Assembly: GCA_035654655.1 (NCBI GenBank)
Contig: DASRWI010000029.1
Location: 62,001 to 126,000, forward strand
Origin: DASRWI01 sp035654655
GTDB lineage: Bacteria > Bacteroidota > Ignavibacteria > Ignavibacteriales > Ignavibacteriaceae
DNA length: 64,000 nt
Direction of reading: 5' to 3'
The position numbers were made by a program, and so were the translations under genes. The notes beneath the pieces are model-generated. The model did no database searches. It was given only the letters and a program-made list of their open reading frames with translations, and was not told the DNA's origin. This document shows, piece after piece, positions 8,453 to 18,007 of this stretch. Within the stretch, counting starts at the first letter, position 1. Each line of letters begins with the position of its first letter.

Positions 8453-10684
8453 ATGAAAAAAGAAGTTATTGCGCTCTTTAAAAAGAATCCCAACCAAGCT
8501 TTTAAAAGTAGGGATGTAGGGAAAAAATTAAACATATTTGATGAAGATGAACTGGATTCTCTTAAAGTCCTTATGTTTAAGCTTTATGAGGAAGGTATAT
8601 TAACAAGGAATGGTAAAAAATATAAACTGAATAGAAATAACGGAAATGAATCTTCAATAGAAAGTGATTTACAAAGAAGTAAAAAAGGTGGACGAAGAAA
8701 ATCTTTTGACGATGAAGGTACAAGACCTCCGAGAGAACAACGCAGAGCAAAGTTAGTTGACAGAGATGTTGTTCCCGGCAATATAAAAGGTGTTCTTCAA
8801 GTTACTAAAGTAGGTTTTGGATTTGTTATTGTAAAAGATAAAAATATTAAAGGGGATATTTTTATTGCTCAAAGAAATATTGGTACTGCCTTTAATGGGG
8901 ATACAGTCGAAGTATCTTTATTTGCAAAGCAGAGGGGTAAAAATATTGAAGGGCAAATTGAAAAAGTAATTAAAAGAAAAAGAGAAGAACTTGTTGGAAC
9001 ACTTCATAAATCAAAAGCCTTTTATTTTGTAACTCCCGATGATTCAGATATTGATAAAGATATTTATGTAGACCCGGAACATCTTAACGGTGCAATTGAA
9101 GGACAAAAAGTTATTGTTGGTGAAATTGACTGGTCTGATAGAAAATTAAATCCAGAAGGTGTTATTGTTGAGGTTATAGGAAAGCCGGGTTCAATAGATG
9201 CTGAAGTTGTATCCATAGCTAAGGACTTTGACCTTCCTTATAAATTTGATAATACAACTCTTGAAGAAGCAAATAATCTTACTTCAGAAATACCTTTAGA
9301 AGAATTAGAAAAAAGAATAGATTTTAGGAGTAAAAATGTCTTCACCATTGATCCAGCTGATGCAAAGGATTTTGATGATGCATTATCAATTGAAAATTTG
9401 GAGAATGGAAATTATAGAATAGGAATACATATCGCTGATGTTGCTCATTATGTTAACCTTAAATCATCCATTGATAAGGAAGCAGAACAAAGAGGCAATA
9501 GTGTTTATCTTGTTGGAAAAGTAATCCCGATGATTCCTGAAAATCTTTCAACAAATATTTGCTCTCTTGTACCTTATGAAGATAGATTGACTTATTCCTG
9601 TATAGTTGAAATAACAAAGAGAGGAAAAGTTGAATCATATCAATTAGCAAAAACTATTATCAATAGTAAAAGAAGATACAATTATGATGAAGTACAGGAA
9701 ATAATTGATAATGAAAAAGGTGATTTTGTTGAAGAACTTTTAACTCTTAATGCCATTGCAACTAACCTTCGCAAAAAAAGAATGCGTGAAGGAAGTATTG
9801 ATTTTAGTTCTACCGAAGTTAAATTTGAACTTGATGAAAACAATAAACCTATTGGCATTTATAAAAAAGAAATTAAAGAAAGCAATATGCTGATTGAAGA
9901 GTTTATGCTTTTGGCTAATAAAATAGTTGCTAAACATATTGCTGTTCCAGGATATAGGAGACAGCCTCCTCCATTTGTCTATCGCATTCATGATCTTCCT
10001 GACCCTGAAAAGCTTGAAGATTTTTCAAAGTTTGTTAAGACTTTAGGTTACCATTTTAATCCTCACGCAAAAGCAAAGACAAATCAATTGCAGGCGTTGA
10101 TGGAAGAAGTAAAAGGTAAAGAAGAAGAAGCAGTTATTAGTGAACTTGCAATCCGTTCTATGGCGAAAGCTATTTACTCAACCAATAATATTGGGCACTA
10201 TGGATTGGGATTTCAATATTATACTCATTTTACTTCGCCTATAAGAAGGTATTCAGATTTATTAGTACATAGATTATTATTTCAATATAATGACAAAGAT
10301 GGTAAACCAATTTATAATCAAGAACATCTTGAATCTATATGCGATCATATCTCAATTACCGAAAGGTCAGCAGTAGATGCTGAGCGATACTCAGTTAAAC
10401 TGAAACAAGTTGAATACTTGAAAGATAAAGTTGGTGACCAATTTGAGGCAATTGTTTCTGGTGTTACACCTTACGGATTGTTTGTAAAATTAGTAGATAT
10501 TTTGGCTGAAGGATTAATTAAATTAAGAGATTTGCAAGGAGATTTATATGTGTTCGATGAAAAGAAATTTGCGTTGATAGGAAGAATTCATAAAAAGCAA
10601 TATAGGTTCGGCGATAAATTGAAAGTTCAATTAATTAGAGTAGATACTGAAAAATTAGAAATTGATTTCACTATTATAGATTAA
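8453..10684 (+). CDS. rnr: Ribonuclease R
   Basis: A 743-residue RNase II/R family 3'-5' exoribonuclease that degrades structured RNA. Order of domains: N-terminal winged helix (about 1-65), a basic linker (KKGGRRK), two cold-shock domains (about 100-250), the RNB catalytic domain (about 290-620) and a C-terminal S1 domain (about 655-743). The RNB active site shows the clustered aspartates in TIDPADAKDFDDALS, and the family motif HFTSPIRRYSDLLVHR is present. The ATG immediately follows the tamB stop, and the next gene begins 13 bases after its stop, so it is embedded in an envelope-biogenesis operon, an unusual position for an RNase whose meaning is unclear. Confidence 0.95.
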   Translation: MKKEVIALFKKNPNQAFKSRDVGKKLNIFDEDELDSLKVLMFKLYEEGILTRNGKKYKLNRNNGNESSIESDLQRSKKGGRRKSFDDEGTRPPREQRRAKLVDRDVVPGNIKGVLQVTKVGFGFVIVKDKNIKGDIFIAQRNIGTAFNGDTVEVSLFAKQRGKNIEGQIEKVIKRKREELVGTLHKSKAFYFVTPDDSDIDKDIYVDPEHLNGAIEGQKVIVGEIDWSDRKLNPEGVIVEVIGKPGSIDAEVVSIAKDFDLPYKFDNTTLEEANNLTSEIPLEELEKRIDFRSKNVFTIDPADAKDFDDALSIENLENGNYRIGIHIADVAHYVNLKSSIDKEAEQRGNSVYLVGKVIPMIPENLSTNICSLVPYEDRLTYSCIVEITKRGKVESYQLAKTIINSKRRYNYDEVQEIIDNEKGDFVEELLTLNAIATNLRKKRMREGSIDFSSTEVKFELDENNKPIGIYKKEIKESNMLIEEFMLLANKIVAKHIAVPGYRRQPPPFVYRIHDLPDPEKLEDFSKFVKTLGYHFNPHAKAKTNQLQALMEEVKGKEEEAVISELAIRSMAKAIYSTNNIGHYGLGFQYYTHFTSPIRRYSDLLVHRLLFQYNDKDGKPIYNQEHLESICDHISITERSAVDAERYSVKLKQVEYLKDKVGDQFEAIVSGVTPYGLFVKLVDILAEGLIKLRDLQGDLYVFDEKKFALIGRIHKKQYRFGDKLKVQLIRVDTEKLEIDFTIID

Positions 10685-10697
10685 AGGTTTTTACCAT

Positions 10698-13600
10698 ATG
10701 AAAAAATATTTTTTCATTCTTTTTCTGTTTGCTATTAGTTCTGCTTTTGCACAATTCGGGCAGAATAAAGTTCAATATAAAAATTTTGAATGGTATTATA
10801 TTCAAACAGAACATTTTGATATTTACTTTACTAAACAGGGGAGTATGCTTGCAGAATTTACTGCCAAGGCTGCTGAGGAAGCATTATCTTCAATTCAAAA
10901 TAGTTTTAAATATAGAATTAATAATAGAATTACTTTTATTGTTTACAACTCCACAAATGATTTTCAAGAAACCAATGTTACTGATCAATATCTTACAGAA
11001 GGTATAGAAGGATTTACTGAGTTATTTAAAAATAGAGTAGTAATTCAATTTATGGGTTCATATAAGGAATTAAGACACCTTATTCATCATGAACTTACAC
11101 ACGCTGTTATGAACGATATGTTTTTTGGCGGGTCAATTCAAAATGTTATTACCAATAATATAAACATAAATCTTCCTTTGTGGTTTTCAGAAGGTATGGC
11201 TGAATATCAGTCATTGGGATGGGATGTTAATACTGATATGTATATAAGAGATGCTGCAATAAGCGAGTATCTTCCTGATATACCTCAACTGGATGGGTAT
11301 TTTGCTTATAGAGGTGGACAATCTGTTTTTTATTATATATCTCAAAAATATGGAAAAGAAAAAATTGGTGAGTTAATCAATAAGGTTAAAGGGAATGGAA
11401 ATCTTGAGCAAGGCTTGAAAGAATCTATTGGTCTTAATCTTGAAGAATTAAATGAAAGATGGAAAAAAGATATTAAACAAAAATATTGGCCTGACATTGC
11501 AATAAGACAAGAACCGGCAGAATTTTCAAAGCAGTTAACTGACCATAGAAAGGATGGAGGATTTTATAATACAAGTCCTGCCCTTTCACCCCAGGGAGAT
11601 AAGATTGCTTTTATTACAAATAGAAATATCTTTTTTGATGTTTATTTGATGAGCGCTATAGATGGGAAAATTATTAAGAAATTAATTGAAGGTAATAGAA
11701 CTAATGATTTTGAACAGTTGAATATTTTAACACCGGGATTAAGCTGGTCTCCTGATGGAAGAAGAATTGCTTTGTCGGCAAAGAGCGGAGGTTGGGATGT
11801 AATTTATCTTATTGATGTTGAAAGTGAAGATAGAGAAGAGTTAACTAATTTACGTCTTGATGAAATAAAAAATGTTCAATGGTCACCTGATGGGAAAAAA
11901 ATATTATTCGTTGGTCATACAGCATCTCAATCAGATGTTTATGTTTATGATTTAACAACAAAAGAAATGATCAATTTAACAAACGATATTTTCTCAGATA
12001 ATTTTGCCAGCTGGTCTCCTGATGGAAATACTATCTATTTTACTTCTGATAGATTAGACAATCTTGAATCTTATTCATTGCCGGATAGTTTTAAGATTTA
12101 TAATCATAATTACACCCAGGATGACATTTATTCAATGAATCTTTTAACTAAAAAATTAACAAGGATAACGAACCTGCCATTAAGTAATGAAAGTTCGCCT
12201 GTTGTTGGTCCTAATGGAGATGAAATTCTTTTTATTTCTGATTTAAATGGTATAAGTAATATTTATAAAAAGAAGATTGGCAATAATGATTCCATCAATC
12301 CAAGTGCCGATCCTATACCGGTTACAAATTCATTAAATGGTTTGTATCAACTTTCAATTTCCAAAGATGGAAAAAAACTTGCTTTTTCATCATTGCATCA
12401 GGCAGCATATAATATTTTCCTTATGAATAATCCTTTTGAAGCTACTCTTGATACTAATAAGCTTAAACCAACTTTATATATATCTAAACTGCTTTCATTA
12501 AAAAATAACCAGATTGAAGATAAAGCCAAAGTTGATACTACAGTAACTAATAGTACTAATAAAGATTCATCAAGCATTTTTTATACAGGCAATATTGTTG
12601 ATACAACAAATGTTTATGGAGATTCCATAAAAATTGATTTTAATAATTATGTATTTGGAAATAACATTAAGGTTACTCCTGATTCAACTATAAATGAAAA
12701 TTTTAAATTATCAGATAATTTAGATAAGAATGGTAATTATAGAGTAAATAAATATAAAATTACTTTTTCACCTGATATAGTTTATGCAAATGCAGGTTAT
12801 AGTACACTTTACGGTTTATTAGGAACAACAGTCTTATCATTTAGCGATGTGCTTGGTAATCATAGATTAATAGGTCAAACCAGTTTGCAAATTGATTTAA
12901 AGAATTCTGATTATGGATTGGCTTATTACTATTTGCCAAATAGATTGGATATAGGAATTGAAGGTTTTCATACTGCAAGATTTGTCTATTTAAGAAGTCT
13001 TGATGGTCAGGACCTCTATAGGTTTAGAAATTATGGTTTAGTTTTTTCATTAAGCTATCCATTAAATAGATTTTACAGATTTGATGCTGCATTAAGTTAT
13101 TTAAATTTATCACAGGAAAACCTTGAGAATTCTGCAGTTGCAAATCAGAAGGTTAATTATTTAATCCCAAACTTAAGTTTCATTCACGATAATATACTTT
13201 GGGGATATACAGCCCCAATCGAAGGAGTACGTTATCGATTAGATGCAATGGGAAATCCTGGTATTGGAAATTCAAAGTTAAGCTTTTATTCCTTATTAGG
13301 TGACTATAGAAAATATTTCAGGTTCTGGTATGATTATTCATTTGCATTCAGATTGGCGGGAGGATATTCAGGAGGAAATAATCCACAAAGATTTTTCATT
13401 GGTGGTATTGAAAATTGGATAAACAGAAGTTTTTCAACTGGAGATATTCCATTAAATTCACCATCAGATTATGCATTCTTAACTGCTGCACTTCCTTTAA
13501 GAGGATATAATTATGCGGAACAGATAGGAACAAAATATGCATTAATGAATATGGAATTCAGATTTCCGTTCATTCGTTACCTTGTAACAGGAATTCCAAT

Positions 13601-13850
13601 TTTATTCAGCAATGTTTTAGGCGCCGCTTTTATAGATATGGGAACTGCCTGGGATAAAAATAAAGAACTTCAATTCTTTCACAAAAATGAAAATGGAAAA
13701 GTTGTTTCAAAAGACCTTTTAATGGGTACAGGTTTAGGTGCAAGAATATTTTTCTTGTACTTCCTTGTAAGGTTTGATGTTGCGTGGGCATATAATGTAG
13801 AACATTTTTCTAAGCCGAAGTACTATATTTCTTTAGGGGCAGATTTCTAA
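10698..13850 (+). CDS. Fusion of HExxH metallopeptidase-like domain, TolB/PD40 propeller and Omp85 (BamA/TamA) barrel
   Basis: A 1050-residue outer-membrane protein with a signal peptide (1-18, SSAFAQ). Residues ~25-260 resemble the peptidase MA gluzincin fold: HELTH at 131-135 gives the zinc motif and WFSEGMAEY (162-170) supplies a candidate third ligand. Residues ~285-600 hold TolB-type PD40 blades, seen as repeated SWSPDG motifs (SWSPDGRRI, QWSPDGKKI, SWSPDGNTI). From about 690 onward there is a beta-barrel domain of the Omp85 superfamily, with the late GTGLGARIFF and the C-terminal aromatic ending SLGADF. No POTRA domains are evident. It closes the operon with tamB and rnr and is followed by a strong terminator. 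A TamA-like barrel partner for TamB is a reasonable inference; peptidase activity is unproven. Confidence 0.82.
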   Translation: MKKYFFILFLFAISSAFAQFGQNKVQYKNFEWYYIQTEHFDIYFTKQGSMLAEFTAKAAEEALSSIQNSFKYRINNRITFIVYNSTNDFQETNVTDQYLTEGIEGFTELFKNRVVIQFMGSYKELRHLIHHELTHAVMNDMFFGGSIQNVITNNININLPLWFSEGMAEYQSLGWDVNTDMYIRDAAISEYLPDIPQLDGYFAYRGGQSVFYYISQKYGKEKIGELINKVKGNGNLEQGLKESIGLNLEELNERWKKDIKQKYWPDIAIRQEPAEFSKQLTDHRKDGGFYNTSPALSPQGDKIAFITNRNIFFDVYLMSAIDGKIIKKLIEGNRTNDFEQLNILTPGLSWSPDGRRIALSAKSGGWDVIYLIDVESEDREELTNLRLDEIKNVQWSPDGKKILFVGHTASQSDVYVYDLTTKEMINLTNDIFSDNFASWSPDGNTIYFTSDRLDNLESYSLPDSFKIYNHNYTQDDIYSMNLLTKKLTRITNLPLSNESSPVVGPNGDEILFISDLNGISNIYKKKIGNNDSINPSADPIPVTNSLNGLYQLSISKDGKKLAFSSLHQAAYNIFLMNNPFEATLDTNKLKPTLYISKLLSLKNNQIEDKAKVDTTVTNSTNKDSSSIFYTGNIVDTTNVYGDSIKIDFNNYVFGNNIKVTPDSTINENFKLSDNLDKNGNYRVNKYKITFSPDIVYANAGYSTLYGLLGTTVLSFSDVLGNHRLIGQTSLQIDLKNSDYGLAYYYLPNRLDIGIEGFHTARFVYLRSLDGQDLYRFRNYGLVFSLSYPLNRFYRFDAALSYLNLSQENLENSAVANQKVNYLIPNLSFIHDNILWGYTAPIEGVRYRLDAMGNPGIGNSKLSFYSLLGDYRKYFRFWYDYSFAFRLAGGYSGGNNPQRFFIGGIENWINRSFSTGDIPLNSPSDYAFLTAALPLRGYNYAEQIGTKYALMNMEFRFPFIRYLVTGIPILFSNVLGAAFIDMGTAWDKNKELQFFHKNENGKVVSKDLLMGTGLGARIFFLYFLVRFDVAWAYNVEHFSKPKYYISLGADF

Positions 13851-13870
13851 ATCTTATAAAAAATTATTAA

Positions 13871-13903
13871 AAAGCATCTTCAAATTTGGAGATGCTTTTT
13901 TTG
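13871..13903 (+). terminator. Intrinsic terminator of the tamB-rnr-Omp85 operon
   Basis: The hairpin AGCATCTTC / GGAGATGCT (one G-U pair) with a loop of 6 bases is followed by a run of seven Ts, 20 bases after the Omp85 gene. Confidence 0.85.
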
Positions 13904-13972
13904 TTTTAAAATTAATTTATTTATTTAATAAATTTTTTATATATTGAAAAAAATATTCCTCGAGGTTAAAAA

Positions 13973-14464
13973 ATGTATAATTTTTATACAGTTAAAGGAA
14001 AATCAAGCTTTCCTCTTTTAATCGCAATGCTTGCCTTACCTCAGTTAGTGGGGTTAGCAAATATTCTAATTATTGGGGATGATGTTAATATATATAACTC
14101 CATAGCTAAACCAAGTTTTGCTCCTCCGCCTTATTACTTCGCACCTATATGGATTTTTTTATATCTCTTAATGGGTTATGCATCCTATAGGATTGCTCTA
14201 TTTTATAATAATCAAAACCATAAAAATGCATATACAATTTATCTTCTTCAATTATTTTTGAATTTTTTATGGCCTATTTTATTTTTTGAATATGCACTTT
14301 ATGAAGCTGCACTAATTGAAATAATGATTTTGGCAGTTTTGATTTTCTTTTGTGTAATGTCCTTTAATGAATTAGATTCATTAGCTGGAGTAGTAATGGT
14401 CCCTTATTTAGCATGGGTAATCTTTGCCACTATTCTAAATTATTTTATATTCATCCTCAACTAA
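13973..14464 (+). CDS. tspO: TspO/MBR family membrane protein
   Basis: A 163-residue integral membrane protein with five hydrophobic helices, the TspO/peripheral benzodiazepine-receptor fold. TspO proteins bind porphyrins and related tetrapyrroles and affect stress responses. The family's loop-1 and helix-2 pattern is visible: PSFAPPPYYFAPIWIFLY followed by GYASYRIA. Helix 3 contains NFLWPILFF, matching the family's N-x-x-W-x-x-x-F motif. GAGG is placed about eight bases before the ATG at 13973. It stands alone between an operon terminator and a phosphoesterase gene, with no linked tetrapyrrole gene. Confidence 0.9.
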   Translation: MYNFYTVKGKSSFPLLIAMLALPQLVGLANILIIGDDVNIYNSIAKPSFAPPPYYFAPIWIFLYLLMGYASYRIALFYNNQNHKNAYTIYLLQLFLNFLWPILFFEYALYEAALIEIMILAVLIFFCVMSFNELDSLAGVVMVPYLAWVIFATILNYFIFILN

Positions 14465-14477
14465 GGAACATTTCTGT

Positions 14478-14500
14478 GATTTACGATGTAAATCATTTTA
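14478..14500 (+). terminator. Possible weak terminator after tspO
   Basis: A perfect 7-bp hairpin GATTTAC-GAT-GTAAATC starts 13 bases after tspO and is followed by ATTTTA. The short T tract makes it a weak candidate. Confidence 0.35.
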
Positions 14501-14545
14501 CATTTAAGGATTATAATAACGATTAGGATTATGCATAGGATATTA

Positions 14546-15520
14546 ATGTTTAAAAAGTGGATATGGCTTCTCGTTATCTTTGGACTTTTTGAATTTAGCT
14601 CAAATGACCTTTCAGGCAAAAGGCTTGCTCTTATTTCTTATTCAAAAATTCCTGAATATGATATATCCAATCCTCCTCCACTTGCAGTCATAGGAGATTT
14701 ACAGCGTACTAGTTTGTTTGAAATTATTTTAGGTCGGGAGCAAAATGATGAAGAAAGAACTAAGCTTGCAAATGCACTCAGCAAGGAAGGTACAGCAGTA
14801 AATATTCTCCTTGGTGATATGGTTTTTGAAGGAGACAATTATAGCGATTGGAAATATTTTGATACTTTAGTTAAACCGATAATTAGAAATCGCTCTGCAT
14901 TAATTCCTGTAATGGGTAATCACGAATATTTTGGCAATGTAAGGAATGGATTTAAATTTATTTCAGAAAGATTTCCTCAGCTTTCCGGCTCTACCTGGTC
15001 TACAATGGTTTATGATAGTTTAGGTTTAATCTTTCTTGACTCTAATTTTCCTCAATTAATGGGAGATGGCTGGAACAAACAAATTAAATGGTATAAAGAA
15101 ACATTAGCAAAAATGGACACAAGTTCCGAAATTAAAGGGATATTGGTTTTTACTCACCATCCACCTTTTACAAATAGTAAGGTAACTACCGATGAGATTA
15201 TGGTGCAGAAAGCTTTTTTGCAGGATTTCCTTAATTCTCCTAAAACAATTAGTTTCTTTTCAGGCCACGCTCATACATATGAAAGATTTAAAGAAAAAGG
15301 GAAGATGTTCATAGTTTCGGGCGGTGGAGGTGGACCAAGAGTTATGCTAAATAAAGGAAAAGGATGTCACGATGACCTATGTTCTTTACCTGCCCCCAGA
15401 CCATTCCATTATTTGTTACTTGATAGAATCGGGGACGAACTTGATATAAAAGTAAAAGGATTGCCTAAGTCAACTAATCAAGTTAAACTTATAGACGAAT
15501 TTACTTTATCTTTAAAATAA
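14546..15520 (+). CDS. Exported metallophosphoesterase (calcineurin-like)
   Basis: A secreted calcineurin-like phosphoesterase of about 324 residues. The full set of metal-binding motifs is present in order: VIGDLQRT (D), LGDMVFEGDN (GD), MGNHEYFG (GNHE), THHPPF (H) and SGHAHTYE (GHxH). It should hydrolyse phosphate esters in a di-metal site; the substrate is unknown. I prefer the ATG at 14546 over that at 14531, because AGGA lies five bases before it and the protein then begins with a clean signal peptide (MFKKWIWLLVIFGL). A GGGGGPR stretch follows the last motif, as in purple-acid-phosphatase-like members. No partner gene is evident. Confidence 0.88.
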   Translation: MFKKWIWLLVIFGLFEFSSNDLSGKRLALISYSKIPEYDISNPPPLAVIGDLQRTSLFEIILGREQNDEERTKLANALSKEGTAVNILLGDMVFEGDNYSDWKYFDTLVKPIIRNRSALIPVMGNHEYFGNVRNGFKFISERFPQLSGSTWSTMVYDSLGLIFLDSNFPQLMGDGWNKQIKWYKETLAKMDTSSEIKGILVFTHHPPFTNSKVTTDEIMVQKAFLQDFLNSPKTISFFSGHAHTYERFKEKGKMFIVSGGGGGPRVMLNKGKGCHDDLCSLPAPRPFHYLLLDRIGDELDIKVKGLPKSTNQVKLIDEFTLSLK

Positions 15521-15595
15521 TCTTACAATTTTCTGAATCCTTTTTCACTTTCCGCTCTCTAACTACAAGTAAACAATTTTCCATTAGGAGCATCT

Positions 15596-16213
15596 TTGGC
15601 ACATAAATTTTTTGAAGAAAAACGTCCTCATACCGGTTTAACTTATGAGGAATATAGTAATGCATTTTTAAGTTATACTCAAACTAAAAATAAAAACTTC
15701 TCATCTGATGCTGAAAAAGAATTATTTGATTACACTAAATTAAATTATCAAAGAAGCAGCAGAATAGATAAGAATTACAAAATATCAGATGAAGTTAGAA
15801 AAAATATTGAATCAATAGATGAGCCTCAAATTTGGATGTTGATAACTGAGAATTGGTGTGGAGATTCTGCACAAAATCTTCCATATATAGCTAAAATAGC
15901 AGCAATTAACCCTTTAATAGACTTTAGAATAATATTAAGAGATTCCAATGAAGATATTATGGATATGTATTTAACAAATGGTACCAGGAGTATCCCCAAA
16001 TTAATTGTTTTTAATTTAGAAGGAAATGAAATTTTTCAATGGGGACCAAGACCAGTTGAAGCTCAAAAGGTAATATTAGAAGCTAAAGCTGAAAATTTGC
16101 CTAAAAAAGAGATGTACGAACGTCTTCATTTATGGTATGGAAGAGATAATGGGAAACAATTGGAGAAAGAAATAGTACAAAAGGTAATTGAACATACAGA
16201 AAAAATAATATAA
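15596..16213 (+). CDS. Thioredoxin-fold protein with WCGDS active site
   Basis: A 205-residue cytoplasmic protein of the thioredoxin_9-like family. The motif ENWCGDSAQNLP lies about residues 84-95: the second cysteine of a normal WCxxC is replaced by serine, so only a monothiol mechanism is possible. A cis-Pro element RSIPKLIVF follows, as in thioredoxin folds. Substrate and partners are unknown. The start is TTG at 15596, with AGGAG five bases upstream, which decides it over later codons. It is followed by a bidirectional terminator. Confidence 0.8.
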   Translation: MAHKFFEEKRPHTGLTYEEYSNAFLSYTQTKNKNFSSDAEKELFDYTKLNYQRSSRIDKNYKISDEVRKNIESIDEPQIWMLITENWCGDSAQNLPYIAKIAAINPLIDFRIILRDSNEDIMDMYLTNGTRSIPKLIVFNLEGNEIFQWGPRPVEAQKVILEAKAENLPKKEMYERLHLWYGRDNGKQLEKEIVQKVIEHTEKII

Positions 16214-16246
16214 CCACTGAGTAAATCAGTAAAACTCTCCAATTAC

Positions 16247-16270
16247 AAAAGGGCTCATTAGAGCCCTTTT
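16247..16270. terminator. Bidirectional intrinsic terminator
   Basis: Perfect hairpin AAAAGGGCTC-ATTA-GAGCCCTTTT between a rightward thioredoxin-like gene and a leftward small gene. It has T tracts on both strands and so can serve both. Confidence 0.9.
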
Positions 16271-16471
16271 TCATTCAAATAAATGAATATCATAAACATT
16301 CTCAATTTTACTATTCGGCTTTTTTTTGAGTAAATTAATGGGGATGCAAACAGAAGAAGAGGCCTTAAAAGCTTCGTCCTGTGAATTGTATAAATCTTTT
16401 ACTTTCGCACTACCTATAGAAATATTGCCCCATTTTCCTTCAACTTTTACTATATACCTATTTGTATTCAT
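16271..16471 (-). CDS. Small uncharacterised protein (possible DUF2188-like fold)
   Basis: An open frame of 66 codons. The ATG at 16471 is preferred over the one four codons upstream (16483) because GAGG lies six bases before it. The product is hydrophilic, with no signal or membrane segment. RYIVKVEGKWGNISIGSAK followed by a helix-like stretch (SQDEAFKASSS) loosely recalls small beta-alpha proteins of the DUF2188 type, but I do not recognise a family. It lies 105 bases downstream of pyk on the same strand and ends at a terminator, so it may be the tail of the pyk transcript. Moderate confidence that it is real. Confidence 0.5.
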   Translation of the reverse strand: MNTNRYIVKVEGKWGNISIGSAKVKDLYNSQDEAFKASSSVCIPINLLKKKPNSKIENVYDIHLFE

Positions 16472-16576
16472 CGATGTCCTCATCTAAGCTTTGGCAAAGA
16501 TATGTTTTGGAGGAATCATTATTGGTGATAAATAACAAGGATTGAAGAAGTACCTTCGAGGCAAAAAATTTATAAA

Positions 16577-18007
16577 CTAAACTGTTTCGAACTTTATCCA
16601 GTTAGCCCTTGATTTATCAGGATAAGGAGTACCTGCTGTAAAGATTACAACATCTCCTTTATTCACAAATCCTTCTTTTAATATTAATTCTTTTGCTTTA
16701 TCAATTGCAATATTTTCTTTATCAATATCGTGTAAATACATCGGCTGAATTCCCCACACGAGGCAAAGTCTATTTATAGTATCGTTGTTATTGGAGAATG
16801 CAATTATTTTAGCTTTAGGTTTGAACTTTGAAAACAAATCAGCAGTTCTACCTTTGATAGTAAAAATTGCAATTGCTTTCGCATCAATTTGCCTGCTCAT
16901 TGCAGTAATAGCTCTTCCTATTGAATCAAATAAATTTTCTTCAGGCTGAACTGGAATTTTAAACAAAGATTCAGATATAGGATTAAGATGCAGTTCAGTA
17001 TTGCAAACTATATCATTCATTATCTTAACAGCCTTAAGCGGATACTTACCAATTGAGGTTTCCCCGCTAAGCATAACTGCATCAGTACCATCCCAAACGG
17101 CGTTAGCCACATCAGAAGCTTCAGCTCGGGTTGGGATTGGATTTTCTATCATTGATTCAAGCATTTGAGTTGCAGTAATTACAAGCTTACCAACAGAATT
17201 ACATTTTTTAATAATCAATTTTTGCAGAACAGGTACTTCTTGAGGCGGCAGCTCAACACCTAAATCTCCACGGGCAATCATAATACCATCAGCAACATCA
17301 ATGATATCATCCAGGCAATCAACTGCTTCCTTCTTTTCAATCTTAGCTATTATAGGTAAATCAGCATTATGTTTGTGCAGCCATTCTCTAAGCTCAGTTA
17401 TATCAGATGCTTTACGGACAAATGAAAGAGCTACATAATCAACACGATGCTTCAATGCAAACTCCAGGTCTTTGTAATCCTTTTCAGTTAATGAAGGAGT
17501 AGAAAGATTCATTCCCGGAAGGTTCATTCCTTTTTTAGGTTTTAATATGCCGCCAATTTCAATATAGCATATCAAGGAGTTTTCTTTTTTCTCATCTACT
17601 CTTAAACGAATAAGACCATCATTAATTAATATTGGGTCACCAACTTTAGCATCATCTATTAATGATTTATAAGAGCAGCAAATTTTATCTTTAGTACCAA
17701 CACAATCATTAACTGAAATTTCAATGAACTCACCGGTTTCAATTTCAATTTCAGGTTTCTCAAGATTACCAATTCTTATTTTTGGTCCTTGTAAATCTAC
17801 AAGGACTGCCAGAGGTGTATCAAGTTTTTTTGTGATGGTATCAATGTTGGAATATAACTCTTCAAAAAAATTATAATCAACGTGAGAGAAATTAAAACGA
17901 ATACCATCAATTCCCTGAAGTAAAAGTTTTTCAAGTTTATCCGGTGCACTTGTAGCAGGACCTATAGTGCATAAAATTTTAGTTTTAGCAAATGAACAAT
18001 TTCTCAT
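16577..18007 (-). CDS. pyk: Pyruvate kinase
   Basis: A 476-residue pyruvate kinase, catalysing PEP + ADP to pyruvate + ATP in the last step of glycolysis. Conserved features: TKILCTIGPATSAPDK at the N terminus, IRFNFSH, LVDLQGPKIRIG, IIAKIEKKEA containing the catalytic Lys, MIARGDLGVELP, and TRAEASDVANAVWDGTDAVM. The C-terminal regulatory domain is complete and ends shortly after VVIFTAGTPYP. Length is normal for the family. It is preceded (on its strand) by a 440-base repeat-rich gap and probably has its own promoter. Confidence 0.97.
   Translation of the reverse strand: MRNCSFAKTKILCTIGPATSAPDKLEKLLLQGIDGIRFNFSHVDYNFFEELYSNIDTITKKLDTPLAVLVDLQGPKIRIGNLEKPEIEIETGEFIEISVNDCVGTKDKICCSYKSLIDDAKVGDPILINDGLIRLRVDEKKENSLICYIEIGGILKPKKGMNLPGMNLSTPSLTEKDYKDLEFALKHRVDYVALSFVRKASDITELREWLHKHNADLPIIAKIEKKEAVDCLDDIIDVADGIMIARGDLGVELPPQEVPVLQKLIIKKCNSVGKLVITATQMLESMIENPIPTRAEASDVANAVWDGTDAVMLSGETSIGKYPLKAVKIMNDIVCNTELHLNPISESLFKIPVQPEENLFDSIGRAITAMSRQIDAKAIAIFTIKGRTADLFSKFKPKAKIIAFSNNNDTINRLCLVWGIQPMYLHDIDKENIAIDKAKELILKEGFVNKGDVVIFTAGTPYPDKSRANWIKFETV

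Noticed and set aside
9740..9991. 83-codon minus-strand frame inside rnr
   Set aside because: Antisense to the RNB catalytic region of RNase R; Phe/Asn-rich translation without family likeness.
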